In this document: positions 24,322 to 36,185 of the stretch, piece by piece
Layout: every line of letters begins with the position of its first letter
How positions within the stretch are numbered: position 1 is the stretch's first letter
Assembly: GCA_027605045.1 (NCBI GenBank)
Contig: JAQFWX010000001.1
Coordinates: forward strand, 1,736,001-1,800,000
Direction: 5' to 3'
Length of the DNA: 64,000 nt
Source of the DNA: Phallus indusiatus
Lineage: Eukaryota > Basidiomycota > Agaricomycetes > Phallales > Phallaceae
Notes under the pieces: model-generated
What the model was told of the DNA's origin: nothing
Databases searched by the model: none
The model's input: the letters and a program-made list of their open reading frames with translations, nothing else
Program-made: the position numbers and the translations under genes

Positions 24322-24769
24322 TATGTTCTGAACATTTTAATGATGTAATGAAAATGGTTCAATTTGTTTATATTTACCTTCCGATCCCGTCTCAATTATG
24401 TAGTACATACACATCTAGCTATAATATCCAACCTAATAGTCTGCGTTTCTGATATTCTTTGGAATAAGTCTCAAAGTCTCACGAACACGGCTCCACAACA
24501 TACATGATATAGCGATATAAAGTACGGGTTACATGCAAAGTACATGAAACTATTAGAAAGGCACAAGACTAAAGGAGGAGGGTACGGCTAGAGGGAACTC
24601 GCACAAACAAAAAATCAAAAACAGCTACACACACACAAGTTGGGGTAAAAGGTGATAGTACACTCAAAAGTGACAATTGTAGACATGCTGGGTGAGCTGT
24701 CTGTCTACTGCTCACTTTTTATTGGCTCAGGCGTTTAGGTTGGTTCATCATACGATATATGACCGAGGC
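24322..24769. other. Convergent intergenic region
   Basis: 448 bp between alternative oxidase (+) and the Lys-rich protein gene (-). Contains a short CA run (ACACACACAAG near 24630). Nothing else. Confidence 0.6.
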
Positions 24770-25512
24770 TTACCTTAGTGGGGCTGTCGCTGTAGATTCC
24801 GCGGCAGCCTCCCCCTCTGGATCTTCGGCTATAGTCGTTTGCTTATCGTTGGCTGCATTTTCTTTCTCTCCCTGTTTTGCCTAAAGCAAAAGATCGATGA
24901 GAAATGTAAAAAAAATACTTATAGATATGGCTTGGCATAATTACCTTGGAGGCCGGTTTCTTGGATACTCCTTTCGATGAGGGTGGCTTGACAGAAACTT
25001 TAGAAGTAGGCTTGTTGGAAGCCTTGGAAGATGGTTTGTTAGAAGCACTTGATTTAGAAACTGGTTTAGCCGCCGATGGAGGTTTCGAGGCAGGTTTCGC
25101 CTGTCGAGAGATGCAACATGAGTAGTGGCAAAACAAAAGCACTATGACGGTGATAAGATGATAGTACCCTCTTGCTGGCGGGTTTCTCCTTGGCCTCAGC
25201 CGGAGCATCCTCTTTCTTTTCCGTCGCATCATCTTCTTTATTTTCTTGGTCTTTATCTTTTTTATCATCTTGCTTAGTTGCATCTTCAGCAAGGTCATCC
25301 TCTTTGGCGACTTCGTCAGCCTTGCGCTTCTGGCCTCTTGCACCCTCTCCTTTCTTTGCACGTGGTTTCGAAACGGAAGCTGGTGCTTTGGGTTGCACTT
25401 TTATGCGAGATGACCGACGCGGCTCTGCTGCATTTGCTGTACCGCTGACTTCAGTATCTGCGGGTGCAGGGATTTCCGCCGAAGCGGCGGCTGCTCCTGT
25501 TTTGCGAGGCAT
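24770..25512 (-). CDS. Lys/Ala/Ser-rich basic nuclear protein
   Basis: Low-complexity protein of about 200 residues in three exons. It opens MPRKTGAAAASAEIPAPAD and has EPRRSSRIKVQPK near residue 32, a basic patch seen at the N terminus of many basidiomycete chromatin-type proteins. Then follow alternating acidic (KEDDATEKKED) and Lys/Pro/Ser repeats (KPSSKASNKPTSK) and an acidic tail. There is no folded domain. The composition resembles histone H1 tails or HMG-type proteins, but there is no winged helix or clear AT-hook, so only a nuclear, nucleic-acid-associated role is suggested. The stop at 24770-24772 is reached by reading into what also looks like a donor site (AAG|GTAAGC), so a further 3' exon is possible. 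Confidence 0.65.
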
Positions 25513-26121
25513 TAAATTCGGGTGTTAAAGATACTGTGTGTAAATCCTGTAGTATACAAGTGAATGCGTCAAAATAAACCGAGGTTATAGTGCATATATG
25601 AACTCGCCGTGAAGGGATGACCGCTCTTTTGTTGATGCGTTGTTGCAGAAGGACAGTCAGGTTTAGTCACTGTGTGAAGTGCGTTGTTTGAATTATTTCA
25701 AGCCAACTGGCAAAGAATGCGGAGTTTACACGCTTTTCAGACTCAACTTGAAACAATACGTGATCACGTGTTGTATATTTACCAAAGACGAGCCGCGAGT
25801 GTCAAGAAGTTCAGAACTTTTTTGAGCTCGGGAAGCTAGAACGCGGAACAGCTTTCACAGAACTGTCAAGCGAGAGAAAAAATAACTCGACGTGGATGAA
25901 TTCTGCCGTTGTTCCATTGCTTAGTCAGTCTCCCATTGAGATGTGACCGTTTCAACGCCGTCACACGCGCTCAAAGGTATTGGTGTCCGGAGTTTGCCGA
26001 ATGCTTCCGTTGCGTCATTGACCCGGGGATAGCCTTGGCATGGACTTCATTCACCAACGGTGGTTTATTTAGTATGATCGTCTCCCAGGTTCACACCCGC
26101 AACTGTAGATTGTGAGTTTTA
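25513..26121. promoter_or_regulatory. Divergent promoter (Lys-rich protein / Spo71)
   Basis: 610 bp between divergent start codons. A 12-bp palindrome ACGTGATCACGT at 25758-25769 includes CACGTG (25765-25770), a bHLH-type core. No supported coding frame. Confidence 0.45.
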
Positions 26122-29100
26122 ATGACCGAAGACTCTACGACTTCTATTCTCCAATCCCTCGAATCAGAGTCAGGTCATGGCTCTCGTCTGTTCATCGGGC
26201 CTATGCCTCGCGCAGCTGCCGAAAGGTCTGCACCACAGATCGACAACACCGATAATTATTGGTGGTCTCGTATAAGACGTCAGGTCGACGATGAATGGGA
26301 CGAAGAGAGCATACCAGAAAGCGTTGCTTTTCGTGTCTTCATGCATAAAGGAGGAAAGAGAGAGGAATGGACATCCCGGATCCTTCGAAAGAGGTCAGTA
26401 CTTGCCGTAGTCAATTCTTGTAGACTCTTAACTCTTCTTCTTCAAGTATTAAACGAGACATGCTGCAAAAGTTGCAGCAAAGCGGATGGACAAAGTTGTC
26501 TCGCAAAAAGAATATACTACAAGTGGAGACTCGAAAATGGGTCGGAAGCACCTTTATCGTTGGCAAGGACCTCTTTGGCATTCCTTTGGGAGACGACCAC
26601 CCTTTAGATTCAGATGATGCACTCCCAACTTTACCTGATACCACTCCCGAGATTAATGTCTCTCCGGCAACCACGGATAATTCGAGAATTTCAAGAACGG
26701 TTTCAGCTTCTTCAAGTACGAACAACTCTGCTCACGATCCCGGTGATTCAGCCACGGCTTTACTTCAGCCATCAGCACCCGTCTCCGATTTATCTTCATC
26801 CCTGGCGGCCGGTCCTTCTACGCCACCACCTTCTTCGACCGCCTTTCGAAGCATTCTTAACTCACCTTCTCTGTCAACGAGCCCACGTCAGCCTGACACG
26901 ACCGCAGATCCAGGTCCAGGTAAATCCGTACAATTTGCCCAATCCCTAGAACCAGCTTCCCCGAGGAAGGTCTTAAATCGAACCCCGTCCTCAGCTCCTC
27001 TTACAAGCGCAGGAGCTTCGGTCCCCCAGCGACAAGATGATACCCAAGAACAGGGGGACATAATCCGTAGAGGTTGGCATAATTATCTACTACATTGAGC
27101 TATAACGACTAACTGGATTGTACAGAAAGAATGCTTGTACGAAAAGGATATACAGAAGGACACACGGGACGCGATTTCGGTGCCACTGAGGCAGCCAAGT
27201 TGTCCGATTTGAAAACTTCCGAGTTAAAGGAATACCTTGTCGTGTGGCGTAAGCGGCAGGTGGAGCTTTACGAAAAAATTGTCAGTATTCAATGAGGACT
27301 AACTTTGACTTCTTGTTGTTAACTCGAGTCCAGGGCTTGTCCATTGGGAAATTGGATCGTGAGCACCGCGCATATGTTATTCCTTTGAGGCCGCCTGAGA
27401 CTACTGTGTCACTGTATTCTTTCACTGACTTGACATTTTGTCTTGCATGCAAGGAACTGTCCTCTAAAAAGGACAAGCGCTTGGTAGAGATCATTGAAAA
27501 CCGGTTACCATTCACTGATTCCTCTGGAACTCATCTTTTTGTCTTCAAGACGAAATCTCGGACTTCTGGTATTGATTGGTTATGGGACTTGTGGTTTGTT
27601 TGTTTATCAAAATATTTCCTGCGTAAAGTCTAAAACCTGATAGGAAAGAGTTGGGATACGACCTCCCACGCACTATCGAAGTTCACTGTCCTCTTGTTCA
27701 GGCTTTCGTTAAATTACGTATACCCGAAACCTTATCGAAAACACAAAGTGTTTCACACTTCTCGGTCAAGAATATGGTCGAAATGTGCCAGAAGGGGTTA
27801 CAGGTTCTTCCTTCATGGGATTTTGTAATCGGACAACATCTCCAGAAAGGTGCCTCCCTTCACTTGTGTTGGAGAAATGAAGCGGTGTTGGATTGGATTC
27901 AGTGGGAGACGGATTTGGTGGGCAAGGCACGGGATGCTTGCGTTTTGTATGGCCTGTGTTTGAAACGAGTACGACTCCCTTTTTTTTGTGATGACTTGAA
28001 ACCTGATCTTCACCGGCAGCCTCACGAAACGACCAGACTAGAGCTCAGAATAGGAGAACATTACCCAGCCCACGTTACAGTGACAGACGCTGAGAAGGTC
28101 TTTGAGCCACTGCCAGTCGAAGGATATGTCTACCGCATGAAACTAAAGACGAATACTCGTAATCTGCTGTACTTGTTTGTTCATTCGGGTTGTCTTTTCT
28201 TCGTCTCTCCAGCCAAAGCTAAACCGCCCACGCCGCCAATTCCTACAATAAGCTATGATGCTGTGAGTACCTCAAGCAAGGGTACTAGAGTTCTCTTAGA
28301 AAACGAAGAGAAAAATCGAGGTGCGATTGATTTGGTATCTAGTTATGATGATAGAGTCTAATATTCGTGTAGTGGCTTTGCAGGTGTTTTCATCCCACGC
28401 TTTCATAGACCTCAGGAAGATAAAGGATGTTCGGAGGCTGTTCTCCGAACCCTCAGATGGAACCACAGATGCCCTCGACGTTGGGGGATGAAGGCCTCGG
28501 AAGGTATCCTAGCGGATCTGCCGCCACAGTGAGATCTCGTCGTTCTTTTGTGCTATCAATGGAAAACGGTCGTACATTTCATTTCGAAGTGCGCTTATTA
28601 AGTTTATTTTTCATCTCTATTTTTTACGGAACAAACTTCAGACGCATTCTTGTGGAATAGCTCAGCAATGGGTGAATCAACTTGACAAGTTAATTCGTTT
28701 TTGGAAAGAAGTACACCGTGCAGATGCTTCTCGAGAGATGAAAATTTCGGACGTATTTTCTCGCAGAATGAGTATCCATCATACCTCTGGTTCCTCTAAC
28801 CTGTCATGCGCGAGGCCAGACAATATCAGCCAGGATGTTTCTCTATTCTGGAGTCGTTGTTCTGTCTATGACTGTCATCCGATCACTCTTACGGGACGTC
28901 TCTTTGTGAGGCGAAAACTGCAAGGTCAATACAGGTATGATCAGAACAAACATGCTCACTTACATACCTAACCGTTCCATTTTAGACTTGTGCAATTTGT
29001 CCTCGCAAACGGTCATATACACCAATTTGATGTCTCACCATCCGGTTTAAACCCTCGCACCTGGACGGTAAGCTTATTGGATGCCTACGTTTGTTCAGGT

Positions 29101-29483
29101 CACTTTGCAGTTCGGTCACTTCCTGTCGACGAATTTTCAACTATCAAACCACTTATTCCGCGTCGATTCCAGGATGGATTGCAAATAGAAGACAATGAAT
29201 CTGATCTGTTTTTTCTTATATGGTACAATTCCTATTTTTTTAAATGAAATCAGTTTATATCCTGTATTTTTTCTTCAGGTATAGACCGCACGCCGTGAAG
29301 AAAACTTTTATCAATGAAGACAGTGCCCCTATCCCCGCGCTCAATGCTAAACATAAGATCATCGTCGCTAAAGCTCGTAGCAAACTTGAAAGGGATCATT
29401 GGTGCTGGGCTCTAAACGAGGAGATCGAAAGAATAGCTCGCCGTAATGTGGATAGGGAGTTGAAGTTACACAAAGGCGTTTGA
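26122..29483 (+). CDS. SPO71: Spo71/Mug56-type PH-domain sporulation protein
   Basis: Large protein related to yeast Spo71 and fission yeast Mug56, which act at the prospore membrane in meiosis. The start at 26122 (MTEDSTTSILQSLESE) is followed by the Spo71 N-terminal box (RRQVDDEWDEESIPES .. IKRDMLQKLQQSGW .. RKWVGSTFIVGKDL). A long Ser/Pro-rich linker, then PH-like regions (IGKLDREHRAYVIPL; RLELRIGEHYPAHVTVTDA..VEGYVYRMK; VRSRRSFVLSMENGRTFHFE; LVQFVLANGHIHQFDV) follow. About eleven exons. There is one frame break: between DGTTDALDVG and DEGLGRYPSG the G run at 28483-28487 is one base too long for the frame to continue. The 3' part is otherwise intact, so I treat this as one gene. Confidence 0.8.
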
Positions 29484-29567
29484 GTTTGCATTCCAAGTGT
29501 TAATAATAAGTGTATAAATACCGAACTAACGAACGCCACGATATATATATATATATATGTATGTATA

Positions 29568-31023
29568 TTATATTACGTTATATTTTTGTATCCAAGCAGG
29601 ACCTAGTTCGATTAAACCTAATGAATAATGGAGTAAAATCATATTTAAATATGTACTGACCGACGGGGTCGTCTTCATCATGAAGAACAGTTGTCCAAGT
29701 ACCCAAAGCTCCGTATGCTGAACCAGCGCCGCCAATTTGTACTGCTTGAATACTAGAAAAGAGTTTAGTGGAAACACAGTCATCAGGGAATGCGTCTGCC
29801 ATACCTCCACATGGGAGCTCCGTCTCCAGAAACCTGAGAATAATTCACAGTGATTAATTTAGAAATATAAAATAAGAGAAGAACCTACAAAAGACCAATG
29901 AATTTCATCATCTGGACCCATATAGACAGTTCCAGTAATCCGATGGTTTGTACCCGTCTTACCAATAAACTGAAGTGTCGGTCGTGTTGGCCAGTTCTGA
30001 TTAGCAATATCAGATACGCCAACGACGGTAAAATCAAAGTCTAATCTGCGTAGCGCTTCCTCAAAGTTTTCCTCCTCGAATATGGTGTAAGAAGGCTGGT
30101 CGGAAAACAAGTAAGGGTGGTTGAATGCTTTTCGAGGCGTTAGAACAGTTTGAAACAGCAAAGCAATGATAATATCGCATTACCTATTAGGTCTCTATGA
30201 TCACAGAAGGAGAAAATAATTGTCCATTTGCCGGTGATACCAGCCCAATCCATCTCTCGAATGACCGCATCTTGAGTTTGCATGGAGCTCATGTCAGCGG
30301 CTTGCTGTAATGATTGAACTCCCCAGGAAGAGTAATGTTGCCATCATCTACACCGTCCAAGATATTGCTTGCCAACACCATCAGGACGTTATAAATATGG
30401 ACCCAATTGACTCGACCACTTCCGTCTGGAAGAAAGGGACCGTAGGAATTGGATTCTTTGTAATTTTTCAGGCTGTAAACATAACAACGAGACTTGAGTC
30501 GTGTTTTGCGGTCTCTTCGGAATGTTGCACGGCCGAAGAACACCTTAAGGCGGTGAACCAGCTGCACTTGATTCGACGTAGCCTCGGTTTCGTTTTGGAG
30601 GAAGCTATCGAGAACCGAAACAATATCGTCATGATCGCTGAGTAGGTCTTTTAAATGGTGGAGATTGAGGGAAGTATTAGGTAGTGAACAAGAGTATTCC
30701 ACGAGCTCGAATAAGCTGTTTATTGTATCGATATCCGTTATCGGTCGATTACTACGAAGTACGTTGGCCGCAGCAGTCCAACGCTGTACGAACTGATCCC
30801 AACGTACAGCAGTAGAGACTTGTGGGTTTAACTTCAATCGTAGATCATCGTAGAGTCCTTGGGCGAAGAAAAAGTTTCTCCAAAAGTGGTTATCTCGGCT
30901 TAAGTAGATCAACGAGTAATAAAGCTTGCATGTTTGTGAGAATGCTCCAACGGTTGAAGGCGTTGCAAAAAGGAGTATAGATTCAATAATCTCTAAAGGA
31001 AGGTGAAAGATATCCGTGGTCAT
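29568..31023 (-). CDS. F-box domain protein
   Basis: Likely substrate receptor of an SCF ubiquitin ligase. The start at 31023 leads into an F-box (DIFHLPLEIIESILLFATP .. FSQTCKLYYSLIY, residues 4-40). The remainder is an Agaricomycete-type C-terminal region: FLPDGSGRVNWVHI, MDWAGITGKWTIIFSF, ALRRLDFDFTVVGV, QFIGKTGTNHRITGTVYM and QAVQIGGAGSAYGALGTWT. About five introns. One (donor GGT|GTAGATG, 47 nt, near 30310-30356) is needed to bridge an apparent frame change. The last exon is uncertain: either splicing at GTCAGT gives GLIELGPAWIQKYNVI, or read-through gives a slightly different tail ending near the same point. Confidence 0.82.
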
Positions 31024-31252
31024 TCGCTCAATTACTTGAGGAAGAAAGCAATGAATCGTGGCGTGTGTCGCGGCATTGGTATATGTAGTAGCTGGTTACG
31101 ATCTCTAAACGAGCGTCAAAACTCGGGTGATAACAAATCTATTCCGAATATTTGAATATATATCTAACTAATCTTTGATAAGGGCACCAGGCCAGTTCTA
31201 TCCAGATCTTGCTGATTAGCGAATAATTCAACCAAAATAAAAGCAGCCTATT

Positions 31253-34200
31253 TCAAGCTTGCCGTGAGACATACTGACGACAGGTGAAGCAGGTTCATTA
31301 CTTACGAGGTCAGCATCCTGCCAGTACGAAGAATGAGCCTGTGTGATAGTTTAGAGTTTGAATAGTGTAATAGAATAAATCTTACACCAAGCATATCTGA
31401 ATATCGATAATCAACATTAACCATGTTACGATGATGCCATATTAAACGAATACCTACCAACATATTCACTAATGCTTCCTTCAGAGGCAAGTTGAAAATC
31501 AACAGTGCCATGGGGATTTAGAGCTAAGAATCTATGAAAGAAACGAGTTGAGTAGTTCACTTCGACAGAAAGGATCGTATTACCTTCTTTCAGCCCGGGA
31601 GCCTTGCAAGGTCTCGTTATGTCCTTGCAGTTCGAACGTGCTAGGAACCGATTTTGCAGCTGGTCTTACGGGTGAATTCATTCGGGATTTGGGAGGCGAA
31701 GATACGAAGGAGCGAGGCATAACGTCACCCAATATCCTAGCAAACCGATTAGAGAGCCCGGATATCACACTCGCATTGAAGGTTGGTATTATTGAGGGCG
31801 GCATATCCTTTGCCGTCCTTGTCAAATCTATTAAAACGAGGTTTGTTGCTGTTAATAATTGACTTACTGCGAATCGACGCATGGGTTCAATAGATATCTA
31901 CAAAAATGAACTTGATTATTTAGAAATCGTGGGCCCAGCGCAAACACGTACGCAATGGGATCACTAGGGTGTAGGATATTGTAAAAGGAATCCACCTTAT
32001 GGGGGAAATGTCAAATACATTCAAGAATGAACAAAAGAAGTCCCGTACAGCAAAACATCCCAGAAAACCTCGCTTATCCATCTTTGCAAAAAGAGAATCA
32101 GTTCCAGTCTGACATCTCAAATTACTTGTGAGACGTACTGCTTCGTCATCAGGCGACCCTTTCGTTCTAGCTCTTCCCTGTGAAGGAAAACAGTCCAACG
32201 TTCAAGTTAACACCAGACCAATACTGGAATTCACTTGCTTTGCGCGCAATAACCTGCGAATTATTGAGGTGGATGAATACAGGCAAGGGACTTCCTATGG
32301 TAAAGAAAGAGCTACAATGGAATAAGCTTATACCGCCTCCCCAGAAAAACAGACACATTACCAGGTGTTAAACAAGAACTGGGCATCACCTTGGCGTGTC
32401 TCCGAGGATATTGAGCTTAATGGGGGTTGATATGTTGGCTGGCTAGAAAGAATATACGCCGAAAGGACAGCTCCTAGCGAGTGAGCCATTATATGCACTC
32501 GACCATTGACATCAAAACCTGATTTTTTTAGCGTCCATATTTCATCTGGAAAAGTAAATTTACCTGGATTTCGAGCACACCATAATCTATAAATTCGATT
32601 TCTGAAAACTAATTTATCAAAAATATCAAATAAATAATGCGAAAGTCTCCATACGCGCAGTTACAAACCTAGTAAATGGACTGATCAGCTCAAGTAGGAA
32701 CGCGATATGTAAAGATATATTACTGATTCAATCATGGCCTTCTGGTGCCGGCTCATGAAATATGGTATATCTATCAGAACATTATTGGTTACTTCGCGAA
32801 TAGCACTATGGATTGGGTTAGCGCTTCGTTTGTAGGTTTGCAGGTTATATCCAGAATATTTACGAAATGCTTTTCTTGGGTGTGATATCTGTAAATATTA
32901 ATTTCTCGTTACGATCGTAGGGCCCATGCAACTGCATCCTGACCTGCTATGGTAAATGAATTATTGAGACCTTCTCGTTCTCGTTCTCTTTGCTCGTCTT
33001 CTCCCAACTTAAGGTTCGCTCTCCATTCTACAGGGAGAAACTGGATTTGCTTATTTCGTAATATAGAAGACAAAGAAGGCAACGTGGATTGTTTCCTATA
33101 TTTCCGTCAGCTTAACGTACCAAGTTCGAATGTTATTGATTCTTACTTTGCAATCTGGCGAAATTGATTAACTGCATATAAAAAAGACCAACTTTCATAT
33201 TGCGATGCTAACTGTCAGAGTTTCAAACACCTGAAAGACTGCAGGAAATAAAGACGGACCGCTTGACCGATACCATGAACAATCAGAACCAAATCAGTGA
33301 TATTTTTGGAACCATCGCTGTTGGTCGAAACAGGAGATGCTGTCATTATGGGCTCATATGATCTGACCGGGATGGGAGTTGTTCTTAGTGCTTTGTCAAC
33401 CATTGGGCCAGACGTCACGTCAACAATATTGCTGGCCAAAGTCGTTTCGCTTTCTTTATCCATGGAGCTTCTCGGCGTTGATTTTTTGGACTTTGATTCT
33501 TGGGCGGCCAAGGCTGCGTCATACCCATAATAAACGGCAGTGCCCAAAAATGGCAAACTCTTGCTTTGCAAAGATCGAGATGAGAAGATTGACGAAGAAA
33601 AAAAAGCAGTGCTGCCTCTAGAAATAATTCTTAGGAAATTGGAAAGATGCACTTAAACGTACAGACTAACGTTGTCAATAAAGCCGTGAATGCATTTTCG
33701 AATATCACACAAATGTCCCTGGACAATTCGTCGCCTTCTTTCAACGTGATCGGGTATTTCAATTTATCGTATCCATGCACACCAATGCTCTGAGCAGCCT
33801 CCAGTTCCAAGGGGTAACTTTCCTATATGATAGTTGAATGAAGCAAAAGAGAATATAGTAGAAAATCGCACCTGCCAGGGTTGTATCAAGCGATAGGCGG
33901 CATCCAGCTGAGCACATAAGTCCCTATGAACAGGTCTTGTCTACGTGAATATAGTTAAGTTAAAAATGTTCCGAACCAAACGGTAGGACAACTGACTTCA
34001 TCATACATCCATGTTGCTCTTCTGACGTGGATCTTGGGACCGTTTGATCTCCAATAAATTGGTTTAAGCTAATCTTTTGGGTAGTGTGTGGCACGAATAG
34101 CAGTAAAACAAAGCTAACCTCCATTGTTCTGACATCAATCTCGAACAAACGGTCGTCGAAGATCGTTACGCCGACATTATCATCTTCATTCTCGGAATCC

Positions 34201-34454
34201 TCCGCCACATTCTGCACCTTGCCCAAACCGCTCCACGATAATTCTAAAGCGGTGGCCTGTTCATCTTCAGATAGGGATTTCCAGGCCTCCTCGCATTGCT
34301 CAGATTCTTCCGGCGAAAGGGCCACATAAGTGTCTCCAGAAATCAGGGTGACGGGTGTTGTTGGAAGCTGAAGTAACGCAGTGCTAGCAGTAGGTCGTAG
34401 CCAGCGTATGTTAATAGATGGCGGACTTGGCCAGATTGTTGCTTGGTATTCCAT
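31253..34454 (-). CDS. DDHD-domain phospholipase (PA-PLA1 family)
   Basis: Intracellular phosphatidic-acid-type phospholipase A1, related to yeast YOR022C and mammalian DDHD1/2. N-terminal region: WPSPPSINIRW, VTIFDDRLFEIDVRTME, LKPIYWRSNGPKIHVRRA. The lipase core starts at LVLIVHGIGQ. SQYESWSFLYAVNQFRQ, NVLIDIPYFMSRHQK and the nucleophile motif HIMAHSLGAVLSAYIL follow; note AHSLG where the family usually has GHSLG. The DDHD signature is complete: Asp in GTVDFQL, Asp and His in YVDMLGAHSSYW, and Asp in QDADL. At least 15 exons, one of only 14 nt (32655-32668). The start at 34454 is the first good ATG; a further upstream exon is possible. The stop is at 31253-31255. Confidence 0.88.
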
Positions 34455-34961
34455 GAGAGATATGAGGAAGAGTGGCCAGCAACGGTCAGCAAACTACGGA
34501 ATCTGTCAACGTGAGCGCCGCATTCGCAGCCAAGGTGCAAGGAGAGCACGCATGACGTCACGTGTTTTTTATGTAACGGCCGACTTCCACAAACGAGAAA
34601 GGACAACGAAAATATATAATTCTCGAAAATGAGAGTTCAAATGTTTCAGGATTAATCGTCATAGTATAATGGTATGACGTGCATGTCCTGCGTCAACAAC
34701 TTGGGACGCTGTTCATATTGCTATAGGCGCACTTGTGTGACTAGGCATGTAACATCGTCAGCGAACGCGCTGTTCTCCTTTGCGCATCTAACTGCCAATT
34801 TTGATTAATCTCTTCACGATATATTTTAATTTCCATGATAACACAGTGAAGAAGATTCTTTTTGACGACCATTTTGGGAAAATTAACCTGTAGTCACCGA
34901 GATCTCTCCACCAGTTGGACGCCCGGAAGCTGAAAAACTTCTAAGAAAAAGATTCAACGTT
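34455..34961. promoter_or_regulatory. Divergent promoter (DDHD lipase / flavin reductase)
   Basis: About 0.5 kb. TGACGTCA (34553-34560, CRE/bZIP type) overlaps CACGTG (34559-34564) about 100 bp upstream of the lipase start. A tRNA A-box-like string lies near 34660 but has no partner B-box. Confidence 0.45.
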
Positions 34962-35798
34962 ATGAATCGCTCATTTTGCACCTATGTGCGTCCTCGGACA
35001 GCAAAAAACCCTAGCCGGGTTCTGCAGATGCGTCACCCTCACCCCGTCGGACATACCTATATGTGTCCGTTTAGCACTACAGCCGGCGGAACTATCTCGG
35101 ATGTGGAAACGATTCGTCAACAATGCTCAGCTGTCTTACGGACGATAGCGCAGCCTGTATCTGTGCTTACTACTCTTGATTGGGACCATGAACGGAGCGG
35201 AACCTCTAGCACTGATCCCGCAAGCTATACTAGGTCGAAACTTCCTTCGACAACAAAGACCTCAAGCACAATTCAAACCGATTCTTGGCATGGCGCGACG
35301 TTATCCTCATTCACGTCTATCGCCATGTATCCTTACCCCCTCATCTCATTTTCTTTACGCACGCCTGCGAGGATGGCTGATCTATTACGGCCTTTAACAA
35401 AAAATAAGAACAGCAACACAACACCAAAGGTTCATTTAGCAATCAATTTGCTTGCGTCACATCAATCACACCTTGCTATCCATTTCTCACATCCTCGGGG
35501 CTCGTGGACACCAACTAAATCATCGTGCATTGATATCCAGTATACTACCACACCGGAAGGGATCCCAATACTCTCGAATACCTTAGGCACATTATGTTGC
35601 ACTTTGATAAAATCCATTCCACTCGATAATATTCATTCCGAGTCTGCTTCCGTCCATTCTGGCACCACCGCTATAACCTCTGAACTTTTCATTGCACGCG
35701 TTGTGCACGTCCTATCATCGCCGAGATCTTTCGAATCGCCTAGGGAAGAATTATTACCCTTGGTATATCATAAGCAACAATACCATACTATCAAATAA
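34962..35798 (+). CDS. Flavin reductase-like (FMN-binding split barrel) protein
   Basis: Single-exon gene of 278 residues. The first ~35 residues are basic with few acids (MNRSFCTYVRPRTAKNPSR), possibly a mitochondrial presequence. The flavin-reductase fold follows: ETIRQQCSAVLRTIAQPVSVLTT.., then WHGATLSSFTSIAMYPYPLISFSLR (the FMN-binding strand region), MADLLRP, VHLAINLLASHQ, LGTLCCTLIKSIPLDN and a final LFIARVVHV strand. An insertion of Ser/Thr-rich sequence separates the first strand from HGATLSS. Probably binds FMN or FAD and reduces flavin, or acts as the oxygenase-partner type; the substrate is unknown. Lack of introns is unusual for this window. Its stop is 15 bp from the stop of the convergent next gene. 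Confidence 0.82.
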   Translation: MNRSFCTYVRPRTAKNPSRVLQMRHPHPVGHTYMCPFSTTAGGTISDVETIRQQCSAVLRTIAQPVSVLTTLDWDHERSGTSSTDPASYTRSKLPSTTKTSSTIQTDSWHGATLSSFTSIAMYPYPLISFSLRTPARMADLLRPLTKNKNSNTTPKVHLAINLLASHQSHLAIHFSHPRGSWTPTKSSCIDIQYTTTPEGIPILSNTLGTLCCTLIKSIPLDNIHSESASVHSGTTAITSELFIARVVHVLSSPRSFESPREELLPLVYHKQQYHTIK

Positions 35799-35812
35799 GG
35801 TCGAAACAACCC

Positions 35813-36150
35813 TCATTCAAGTAGATATTCATTCACCTGCGCTTGTAGGACTTCGATATCATTATTCGTTTGTTTAATAGTATCTTTGAAACGTTGCATT
35901 AATATCCTTGATTTCCCAAAAAGTCGTCGCGTCACAAGATACAATACAAGCCGAGCCACGACCCTGCATGGAGCAAGGCCATTGATACCCATGGCTGATA
36001 AACTGCTTGGTGGATCCTCCCCCATTGTCACGAAAATCGAAGCTGTCTTAAGTTCTGAAGGCCAGCCTATTAAAATTGAGCGGCGTATGTTGTATTTGTA
36101 TCCTGACCGGCCTCAGTTTCAAGCGTATTGTCCCGAAGTTTTGCATACAT
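35813..36150 (-). CDS. Small hypothetical protein with C-terminal coiled coil (start uncertain)
   Basis: Not recognised. The 3' exon encodes MGEDPPSSLSAMGINGLAP.., a hydrophobic/basic stretch (RVVARLVLYLVTRRLFGK) and a heptad-like tail (FKDTIKQTNNDIEVLQAQ). Upstream, a short exon from 36150 (MYAKLRDNTLETEAG) can be joined through a 41-nt GT-AG intron to give WPSELKTASIFVTMGED without stops. That intron is very short and its start would lie only 35 bp from the divergent gene at 36186. If the upstream exon is wrong, the first ATG is at 36025. The short hydrophobic segment could be a membrane or amphipathic helix. Confidence 0.4.
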
Positions 36151-36185
36151 AATTAGCATTTTTCTTTCACCCTCTCTCCGCCTTC

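Noticed and set aside
30280..30360. Apparent frameshift in the F-box gene
   Set aside because: A 47-nt GT-AG intron (donor after GGT, acceptor CATTACAG) explains the frame change, so no break is needed.
34654..34720. tRNA-like 5' half with A-box TAGTATAATGG
   Set aside because: No B-box (GGTTCGANTCC) or acceptor-stem partner follows within 100 bp, so it is at most a remnant or chance match.
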